Source: Haloferula helveola (GTDB taxonomy: Bacteria; Verrucomicrobiota; Verrucomicrobiia; Verrucomicrobiales; Akkermansiaceae). From it: 64,000 nt of DNA. The notes below the pieces were generated by a model. That model was not told where the DNA came from. It did no database searches and saw only the letters and a list, made by a program, of their open reading frames with translations. The stretch spans positions 3,348,001-3,412,000 of the forward strand of contig NZ_AP024702.1 of NCBI RefSeq assembly GCF_037076345.1. The letters are read 5' to 3'. Position 1 is the stretch's first letter. Every line of letters begins with the position of its first letter. A program made the translations under genes and the position numbers. This document shows positions 54,167-64,000 of the stretch, piece by piece.

Positions 54167-54843
54167 TGAAATCGCTCAAGGACCAAGTCATCGAGGCGCT
54201 TGATGAGGGCGGCGAGGAGGGGTTGGAGCACTTTCTGGCCGGATTGCAGCGGGATGCAGATTTCATCCAGCTCTGCTCCGAGTTGATGATGCATCTTTAT
54301 TGGGAGAAGAAGGACCTCGGAGGGGCGCTCAAGGTCGGCAGGGCGGCGCTCGATACCTACGTCCGCATGCTTGAATCGAAGGAGGGGACTCCGGAGGAGG
54401 TTCACCATCAGGCGAAAGCGATTTGCTACAACATCGCGTCGTTTGCGTGGCCTGGTTGGGACGAGCCGGGGATCGAGATCGATGCCGACGCCTTGGAGGC
54501 GGGCTTGCGGGCCGCCGAGCGGAATCTGGAGTTGGCCCGGAGTCTGGAACGTGGAGCGCTTGCCGAGTCGCGGGCCCATTGGATGCTCGGCGGACAGCTC
54601 ATCGCGCACGGCGAGCACGCCAAGGCCCGGGCGCACTTTGATTCGGCGAGCGAGCGCGCGGCCGAGTCCGGAAAGCCGGACGAAGCATTGCTCGCGGTCG
54701 GTTTCGGCCAACTGGCGCAGATGCTGGAAGCGGGAGCGGACTCGTCCGACGAGTTGGAACGAACGCTCTCGCAACTCTCGGCGATGGAAGGGGGCGACGG
54801 CTTTGCCGACCAGATCCGGGTGGCCCGCACCTACTTCACGTAG
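54166..54843 (+). CDS. TPR-like helical cytoplasmic protein
   Basis: 225 residues from ATG 54166, overlapping the PhoD-like stop by one base (TGATG). No signal peptide. Almost entirely helical: DQVIEALDEGGEEGLEHFLAGL, then repeated helix pairs such as LRAAERNLELARSLERGALAESRAHWMLG and AHGEHAKARAHFDSASERAAESGKPDEAL, which fit tetratricopeptide-type repeats. Function unknown; a protein-interaction role is inferred from the fold. Confidence 0.65.
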   Translation: MKSLKDQVIEALDEGGEEGLEHFLAGLQRDADFIQLCSELMMHLYWEKKDLGGALKVGRAALDTYVRMLESKEGTPEEVHHQAKAICYNIASFAWPGWDEPGIEIDADALEAGLRAAERNLELARSLERGALAESRAHWMLGGQLIAHGEHAKARAHFDSASERAAESGKPDEALLAVGFGQLAQMLEAGADSSDELERTLSQLSAMEGGDGFADQIRVARTYFT

Positions 54844-54892
54844 CGGGCGGCCGGATCCGTGAACCCGAGTCATGACCCGTGTTGCCTGCGAT

Positions 54893-54963
54893 GGACCCCG
54901 AGCTTCAGCTCGCGCCGTCGGTCCGGCAGCTCGAGTGCCGGGGCGAGCTGAAGCTCGCGGTCC
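54893..54963. repeat. REP-like palindrome
   Basis: Arm 54893-54913 (GGACCCCGAGCTTCAGCTCG...) and arm 54943-54963 are inverted copies of 21 bases with one mismatch. Each arm contains a GAGCTTCAGCTC self-palindrome, and a smaller CCGGCA/TGCCGG hairpin sits in the loop. It is built like the element at 44669: a long stem of nested short palindromes. An in-frame extension of the next gene over this element is spurious. Confidence 0.75.
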
Positions 54964-55070
54964 ACTCCAATCCAACGCCCGTCAAGCTGGGCGGCGCCCG
55001 ATGGTGCGGCGTTGGGGTCGAGCCCTTCCGACTCGCCTCGCCGAGCCGGTTCGCCTATCGATCGAGCCCA

Positions 55071-57452
55071 ATGATGAGAATCCATGTTCTAGCGCTTTTC
55101 TTGGTATGCGCCGTTCCAGCATCGGCGGTCGAGGTTTCCCAGTCCGGCAACAAGGTCCTGATCGGCAACGAATCTTTCCGACTCGGCTACGATCTCAAGT
55201 CGGGCGCGATCTCCGGAGAAGACCTCAAGGCAGGGCTCACGGTGTTCTCGAGCGGGCAGTTCACCGTCGATGAAATGGGCTGGAAACAGCCGGAAGGAGC
55301 AACCCGCGAGTGGAGCGCCACTTCGATCGAGGACGAGTTCGGGAAAGGCCGTCGACTGACGGTCACCGAGACGCCCAACGCCGGCTACCGGCCGATCAAG
55401 TCGCTGCATGTTCGGGTGTACGACGGGCTCCCGTATGCCGTCCTCGGGTTTTCGGTGACCAATCCTCACAAGATCCCCGCCCGGATCGCGCGGGTCGGCA
55501 TTCTGGAGAAGGCGAAGTTCCTGCCGGGCAAGAAGATGGAAGACCCGAAAGTGCTGCGTGGAGGGGCCGGGGCCGAACCGAACCGGGTCGAAAGCGGTCT
55601 CGCCATCGAGGCTCACAACAACATTCTCGCCACCGGGAAAGTCGACGGGAAGCGCTTGTCGGTCGTGGTCGGCGGGCTCGGCTACCGGGACTTCCTACGG
55701 TTCATCCAGTTCGACGGGCAGAAGAACCAGCTCACGGTGACCATCGAGGATCCGCAGGGGAAAACGGTTGAGCCGGGCGCGACCTTCGACTCGGCCGACA
55801 CGGTGTTCCTCGACTTCACGACGGCCGACCCGTTCGAGTCGCTCGAGCGTTACGGGCTCGCAATGCGGGTGGCGAATGACGCCAAGCCCAATGCCTACGA
55901 TTTTCCGACGCTTTGCGGCTGGCTGGTGTCGAGCGGTCACTACGGCGAGGGCAAGCCGATCAACAACTCGAAGGATCTCGTCGGCCAGATGGATCTCGCT
56001 AAGGAATCGGGCATCCTGAAATACACGCCGGTCGCGATCCGGCTTGAGCCGGACTACTACTGCAACCGTAATTACGGCGATACCCAGCAGGGGTGGTGGG
56101 ATGACGAGCACTGGGCGAAATACGGCTCGCTGACGCCGCCCTTCGAGACCTTCGGCAAGTTTTGCGGCAAGCTCCACGAAATGGGCGGCATCCCGTTCAC
56201 CTACATCCAGAGCAACATGCCGTCGAACGACTTCGCGGCGGCCCATCCCGAATGGATGCTCAACAACGACATCTCACGGCTGCACGCCGAGCACCGGCAC
56301 CACATGCCGTTCGTGAAGTATGATTTCACCGACCCCGGTTTCCAGGAACACACGCTGGCGATGTGGACGCGGCTCGGGAAAGACGGCTTGGAGGGCATCA
56401 AGTTCGACTACCCGGAGTCCGCGTGGTGCAAGGACGGCGGTTTCGAGGACACGTCATACTCGACGACCAACGCCTACCGGAAGGTGTTCGAACTGTGCCG
56501 GGCGGGCCTCGGTCCGGATGCCTACATCCACGAGCGGAACCTGGGCGAATACGGGACGCCGCGGCTGGATGTGACGGCGGGGATCGTCGATTTGCAGCGG
56601 GTGTGGGGCGACTCGTCGCACTTCGAGCCGGAGATGGCGTCACGCATGGGGCTCCGCTGGTACAAGAACCGCAGCGTGTTCGGCTATTACCCGGACGGCA
56701 AGTCGTTCAAGGGGATGGATACGGACGCGCGGCGGACGATGCTGAGCGTGGTAGGACTGATTTCGGGGCGGCTTGAGCTCGGCACTTCCTTCGGCCGGAT
56801 GACGCCCGAGGAACAGCATGACCTCACGAGACTGTTCCCGGTGCTACGGGGAACGCAGTCGTTCCGTCCGGTGGACATGCTGCTGCCCGACCGGAAGGAT
56901 CCGTCGGTTTACTGCTACCGGGTTGATCCGGACTGGTCGCAGGTGATCCTGTGCAACAACTCGGAGCAACCGATGAAGCTGCGCGTGCCGCTATCGGGAG
57001 ACCAGTCGGATACCGGATCGCTCGGTCACGATCCGGATGCGAGCTACTACGTCTATGACTTCTGGAACGACGAGTTTGTCGGCGAAGTCGGTGGAGGTCA
57101 GGCGATCGAGCGGGCTTTGAAGCCGGCGCAGACGCTGACGTATTCCGTTCATCGGAGGGTGGACCACCCGCAGTTCCTTTCGACGAACCGCCACATCCTG
57201 CAGGGCATGCTGGATCTGCGGGACGTGAAGTGGGATGCCGCCACACGGACTTACTCCGGCGTCGCGAGTGTGGTCGGTGGTGAGCCGTTCGTGATCACGA
57301 TGGCGGGCAATGGAATGGTTCCGGCGGAGGCGAAGTCGTCGGCGGGAACGGCAACAGTCGCCGTTGGGGATGACGGGCTCGCACGTCTGACCTTGGATGC
57401 CGGGGAGGGTGGCGAGGTGGCGTGGTCGATTACTTGGGAGGCGGGGAGATAG
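55071..57452 (+). CDS. Secreted GH36/GH27-like glycosidase (alpha-galactosidase-like)
   Basis: 793 residues from ATG 55071 (MMRIHVLALFLVCAVPASA signal; ATG 55074 is equivalent). A beta-rich N-terminal domain (about 20-280) is followed by a TIM-barrel-like region: LCGWLVSSGHYGEG, VAIRLEPDYYC, GIPFTYIQSNMP, WMLNND, then FVKYDFTDPGF, GLEGIKFDYPESAW (candidate nucleophile Asp in FDYPE), AYIHERNLGEY and VWGDSSHFEPEM. A C-terminal beta domain follows. The strand-end carboxylates and domain order suggest clan GH-D. The family number and substrate are uncertain. Confidence 0.65.
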   Translation: MMRIHVLALFLVCAVPASAVEVSQSGNKVLIGNESFRLGYDLKSGAISGEDLKAGLTVFSSGQFTVDEMGWKQPEGATREWSATSIEDEFGKGRRLTVTETPNAGYRPIKSLHVRVYDGLPYAVLGFSVTNPHKIPARIARVGILEKAKFLPGKKMEDPKVLRGGAGAEPNRVESGLAIEAHNNILATGKVDGKRLSVVVGGLGYRDFLRFIQFDGQKNQLTVTIEDPQGKTVEPGATFDSADTVFLDFTTADPFESLERYGLAMRVANDAKPNAYDFPTLCGWLVSSGHYGEGKPINNSKDLVGQMDLAKESGILKYTPVAIRLEPDYYCNRNYGDTQQGWWDDEHWAKYGSLTPPFETFGKFCGKLHEMGGIPFTYIQSNMPSNDFAAAHPEWMLNNDISRLHAEHRHHMPFVKYDFTDPGFQEHTLAMWTRLGKDGLEGIKFDYPESAWCKDGGFEDTSYSTTNAYRKVFELCRAGLGPDAYIHERNLGEYGTPRLDVTAGIVDLQRVWGDSSHFEPEMASRMGLRWYKNRSVFGYYPDGKSFKGMDTDARRTMLSVVGLISGRLELGTSFGRMTPEEQHDLTRLFPVLRGTQSFRPVDMLLPDRKDPSVYCYRVDPDWSQVILCNNSEQPMKLRVPLSGDQSDTGSLGHDPDASYYVYDFWNDEFVGEVGGGQAIERALKPAQTLTYSVHRRVDHPQFLSTNRHILQGMLDLRDVKWDAATRTYSGVASVVGGEPFVITMAGNGMVPAEAKSSAGTATVAVGDDGLARLTLDAGEGGEVAWSITWEAGR

Positions 57453-57455
57453 GAA

Positions 57456-57577
57456 TTTGGAGTGCGGTGGCAGAGCGAGTCTCCGAGTGGCGACACCGCT
57501 TTTCGAGCCACGTGAACCGAACGCTGTTCCAAAGCGGTGTCGCCGCCCCTCCCGGGGCTCTGCCACCGCACTCCAAA
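57456..57577. repeat. 122-bp nested palindromic element (MITE-like)
   Basis: The outer arms TTTGGAGTGCGGTGGCAGAG... (57456-57476 with 57557-57577) are perfect 21-base inverted repeats. The inner arms GGCGACACCGCTTT (57489-57502) and AAAGCGGTGTCGCC (57531-57544) are perfect as well. The element sits between the ends of convergent genes. From memory, GAGTGCGGTGGCAGAG...GCGACACCGCTTT units recur in Verrucomicrobia genomes; a genome search is needed to confirm. Confidence 0.8.
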
Positions 57578-57581
57578 AAAA

Positions 57582-57609
57582 AAGCCGGACGGTTTCCCGT
57601 CCGGCTTTT
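57582..57609 (-). terminator. Rho-independent terminator of the chaperone operon
   Basis: AGCCGGACGG and CCGTCCGGCT form a 10-bp stem with a 4-base loop. On the minus strand it is followed by an uninterrupted run of nine Ts (57574-57582), ideal for terminating transcription coming from groEL. On the plus strand TTTT follows, which may also terminate the glycosidase gene. Confidence 0.88.
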
Positions 57610-57648
57610 GGAATCGTTGGACGGCACCTGGAAGGTGCCGCTCCTTGG

Positions 57649-59614
<1,966 letters not shown>

Positions 59615-59685
59615 GTGTTTTGTCTTTGGTTTGTTGGTTGTTGGTTGAGTAGCCGCTCCGGGATGGGGGGAGCGGAAAGGGTTCA

Positions 59686-61947
<2,262 letters not shown>

Positions 61948-62037
61948 GGGCAGGTGCCAGAGTGGTCGAATGGGCTCGCCTGGAAAGCGTGTGTGCTGGA
62001 AACAGTACCGAGGGTTCGAATCCCTCCCTGTCCGCCA
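61948..62037 (+). tRNA. tRNA-Ser(GGA)
   Basis: About 90 nt with a class II long variable arm. The acceptor GGGCAGG pairs with CCTGTCC (one G-T), and the discriminator G and CCA are encoded. The D-arm region is TGCCAGAGTGGTCGAAT, typical of serine tRNAs. The anticodon loop CTGGAAA gives anticodon GGA (reads UCC/UCU). The T-arm is GAGGG-TTCGAAT-CCCTC. Confidence 0.93.
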
Positions 62038-62073
62038 TCAGCCCCAGTCCAACTCGTTTGGACTGGGGCTGAT
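62037..62073 (+). terminator. Long perfect hairpin directly after tRNA-Ser
   Basis: ATCAGCCCCAGTCCAA (62037-62052) and TTGGACTGGGGCTGAT (62058-62073) are a perfect 16-bp inverted repeat with a CTCGT loop, starting at the final A of the tRNA CCA. There is no T tract, so it may be a processing or end-protection structure as much as a terminator. The stretch 62074-62325 shows nothing else recognisable. Confidence 0.6.
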
Positions 62074-62325
62074 GGCGTTTGGGATGGGCTGAGAAGCTTG
62101 GTGAGCTCCAGCGAACCGGGTTTGAATTCGGAAAGTCGGCCATGCCGACGGCGTCCCTCCGGTGCGTGGCACGCACCCAAACTGGAATGGCCGGAGCGGA
62201 GCGCAGGCAATCCCTCCGTGTCGGCCAGAGTGGATGGTTGAGCGGTCTGCCGATCCAGTAGTTGAGATCGATTTCAGAATCTGCACATCGATCCGGCCGG
62301 GCGTGCCGCCTTTAGGACTGAAGGC

Positions 62326-63114
62326 ATGAAACTCACCAACCGCTCGCTGTCCAAAACGGGAACCATCACCGGAAGCCAACACTCCGGGAAAAGATTGGCT
62401 CGAATCCTCGGGGCTACGGTCCTGCTATCGCTCCTGGTTCCGGGCCTCTCCGCGCGCACCTTCCATGACTCCAAGGGGCGCGCCATCGATGCCGAACTGG
62501 TGTCACATGCCGGCGAAGCGTCCGACGAGGTGGTCATCCAGGTCAAAGGCCGCAAGCACACCGTCCCCGTGTCGAGGTTCTCCGAGAACGATCAGGCGTT
62601 CATCCGCCGCTGGATGAAGGAAACGCCGGCCGCGGTGTCATTCCCTTATCACGACTACGAGATCTCCGCCAAGAAGGTGAAGGGAGACGGCGGGAACTAC
62701 GTCTTCCAGATCGAGGTCGAGAACCAGGCGGACAATCCGGTCGAGGGCATCACGATCAAGTATCTGGTTTTCGCCCGCAACAGCATGGACAAGACCGTCT
62801 CGCGGGAGGGGAGCGTCGAAGTTCCCCAGTCGCTCAAGTCCGGCGCGACCGCCAAGCTGAGCACGGAGGAGTTTGATCCCGACCAGATGGTGGTGAAGCA
62901 AGACGGTGGAATCTCGGTTTCCTCGTCATCATCGAGCGGGCAGCGCAGGCGATCTGGCCGCTCGACCTTGCTCGGAGTGTTGGTGCGGGTCTGTGATTCG
63001 ACCGGCAGTGTCGTCGCCGATTGGCGATCTCCCGGAAACAACTTCACCGAGACCTGGCCGGGCGAGGATGCGGGTGGCGCTCCTGATAAAGAGCGGGTCA
63101 CGATCGAAGAGTAG
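62326..63114 (+). CDS. Exported SHD1-domain-like protein
   Basis: 262 residues. A hydrophobic segment ARILGATVLLSLLVPGLSA (about 25-43) after a basic n-region acts as signal or anchor. The next part, RTFHDSKGRAIDAELV, then VVIQVKGRKHTVPVSRFSENDQAFIRRW, matches SHD1-like domains (R-x-F-x-D-x-x-G-R-x-(I/V)-x-A, then VPLxxLSxxDQxFI) found in many Planctomycetes and Verrucomicrobia exported proteins. A beta domain (FPYHDYEISAKKVKGDGGNY...) follows, with a low-complexity serine stretch (VSSSSSSGQRRR). Function unknown; probably a periplasmic binding domain. Confidence 0.7.
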   Translation: MKLTNRSLSKTGTITGSQHSGKRLARILGATVLLSLLVPGLSARTFHDSKGRAIDAELVSHAGEASDEVVIQVKGRKHTVPVSRFSENDQAFIRRWMKETPAAVSFPYHDYEISAKKVKGDGGNYVFQIEVENQADNPVEGITIKYLVFARNSMDKTVSREGSVEVPQSLKSGATAKLSTEEFDPDQMVVKQDGGISVSSSSSSGQRRRSGRSTLLGVLVRVCDSTGSVVADWRSPGNNFTETWPGEDAGGAPDKERVTIEE

Positions 63115-63193
63115 TCGGCCGGTTCAATGGTCCGCAGATCGATTCCGGTGGCCGCGCCGCTTCCCACTGAGAGACCGAAGTGATGAACCATTC

Positions 63194-63703
63194 GTGAACG
63201 TTCCTCCCGAGAAACCGCCGTCTGATCCTGATTGGCAGGCCTGGCTCGACCAACACGGCGCCGTGTTCTTTCTCTACGCCCGCCAGCAGACCCGCTCGGA
63301 ATCGGATGCCAAGGATGTGTTTCAGGACGTGCTCGTCGAAACCTGGGTCAAGGCCCGGGGCACGATTCCGGACAAGGCGGTGGTTCTGGCCACCATCCGG
63401 CGCCGCTCGATCGATCTGGGACGCAGCATCGACCGTCGGGTGCGCAGGGAGCAAACCGTGGCGACGCCCGAGGGCTCGTGGTTCGTGCCCGATTTCGATG
63501 CGAATGACACCCGCCGCCATTTGGTTGAATCGATCCAGCAACTGCCCGATGACCTGCGTGAGGTTTTGATCCTTCGAATGTGGGGTGATCTCAGTTTTCC
63601 AGCCATCGCAAGTCTCACGGATGTTCCCGTGCCCACCGCCACCTCCCGATACCGCTACGCCCTCGATCACCTGCGCAGAACCCTTGTAGAACTCCAGCCA
63701 TGA
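63194..63703 (+). CDS. ECF RNA polymerase sigma factor
   Basis: 169 residues from GTG 63194 (MNVPPEKPPSDPDW); no better ATG lies in frame. Region 2: FFLYARQQTRSESDAKDVFQDVLVETWVK and VVLATIRRRSIDLGRS. Region 4: LPDDLREVLILRMWGDLSFPAIASLTDVPVPTATSRYRYALDHLRRTL, a clear sigma helix-turn-helix. It differs from the ECF factor at 25968 in lacking the PGTNFKAW motif. Its stop overlaps the start of the following membrane protein by four bases, as expected for a sigma/anti-sigma pair. Confidence 0.85.
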   Translation: MNVPPEKPPSDPDWQAWLDQHGAVFFLYARQQTRSESDAKDVFQDVLVETWVKARGTIPDKAVVLATIRRRSIDLGRSIDRRVRREQTVATPEGSWFVPDFDANDTRRHLVESIQQLPDDLREVLILRMWGDLSFPAIASLTDVPVPTATSRYRYALDHLRRTLVELQP

Positions 63704-64000
63704 ACGACAGGCAACTTGAAGAACAGATCCGCAGCCTGGTCCCTGCTCCTTTGCCTTCCGACCTTGCCGCGCGGATGACCGAGCCGCCGCAACCCGTCAC
63801 GTCGGCGCGGTTGCGATTCCTTCGTCGCGGCGTGCCGGCCGTGCTTTCCACCCTCGCCGCCGCGGCCTGCGTCGTCCTGGTCTGGCGTCATGCCACCGGG
63901 CCCGCCGCAGCGCCGGACGATTCCGCCCCGCAGCCGGTCGTCACCGTGCACATGGAGGATTCAAGGCTGTTGGAGACCCGGACCCTGGAGGTTCTCGAAC
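63700..64000 (+). CDS. Membrane protein, candidate anti-sigma factor (3' end outside window)
   Basis: The first 100 residues are visible, starting MNDRQLEEQIRSLVPAPLPSDLAARM; the gene runs past the window edge. One transmembrane helix is seen (VPAVLSTLAAAACVVLVW) after a short basic cytoplasmic part, then an Ala/Pro-rich extracytoplasmic stretch. The ATGA overlap with the ECF sigma gene and this topology suggest an anti-sigma factor or regulator, but no zinc-finger or FecR motif is visible in the part present. Confidence 0.65.
   Translation, partial: MNDRQLEEQIRSLVPAPLPSDLAARMTEPPQPVTSARLRFLRRGVPAVLSTLAAAACVVLVWRHATGPAAAPDDSAPQPVVTVHMEDSRLLETRTLEVLE

Noticed and set aside
54879-55070. N-terminal extension of the GH36-like gene to 54879
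   Set aside because: It would translate the palindromic repeat at 54893-54963. A proper signal peptide begins at 55071.

Overview
The window looks like chromosome of a Verrucomicrobiota bacterium (Verrucomicrobiales-like; inferred from gene families, not from a marker tree). The evidence is high GC, three formylglycine-type sulfatases, a fused multihaem cytochrome c of the kind common in Planctomycetes and Verrucomicrobia, an ECF sigma factor of the Rhodopirellula/Verrucomicrobium type with a FecR-LamG partner, and several secreted proteins sharing the same kind of C-terminal domain.

Layout. 1-2950: right end of a probable genomic island. It holds the 3' part of an RHS polymorphic toxin with a lipase-like tip, two small lipoproteins (candidate immunity proteins), an IS66 transposase scrap and a displaced 3' half of tRNA-Gly(GCC), which looks like an attachment-site copy. 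3016-6747: exported beta-carbonic anhydrase, exported PI-PLC-like protein, PrmA and an OmpR-type response regulator. 6962-13269: a 1247-residue glycine-rich/cadherin surface protein lying between that response regulator and a histidine kinase, then a YdjY-like secreted protein. 13266-22910: a giant 3214-residue secreted multidomain esterase. 23143-24309: aspartate aminotransferase.

24370-35288: a surface-signalling and glycan locus. An ECF sigma/FecR pair diverges from a tightly packed operon (exported esterase, two modular secreted proteins, sulfatase). The first three proteins carry four copies of one roughly 190-residue module that I cannot assign to a family. 35376-44571: small membrane proteins, multihaem cytochrome c, a DUF6797/sugar-dehydrogenase-like propeller, a GH2 glycosidase and a DUF456 protein. 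44817-45237: RNase P RNA. 45338-57452: two more sulfatases, an extracellular nuclease-like protein with a lamin-tail-like domain, a conserved hypothetical protein starting MCCFS, a PhoD-like phosphatase and an alpha-galactosidase-like protein. These are interspersed with palindromic intergenic repeats.

57649-61623: groEL, groES and dnaK on the minus strand in transcriptional order dnaK-groES-groEL. 61948-62037: tRNA-Ser(GGA). The window closes with an SHD1-like exported protein and a second ECF sigma factor with the start of its membrane partner.

Together the accessory genes suggest a bacterium that breaks down complex sulfated and acylated polysaccharides at or outside the cell surface (sulfatases, esterases, GH2, GH36-like, sugar dehydrogenase feeding cytochromes), with large adhesive multidomain proteins and dedicated ECF and two-component control.
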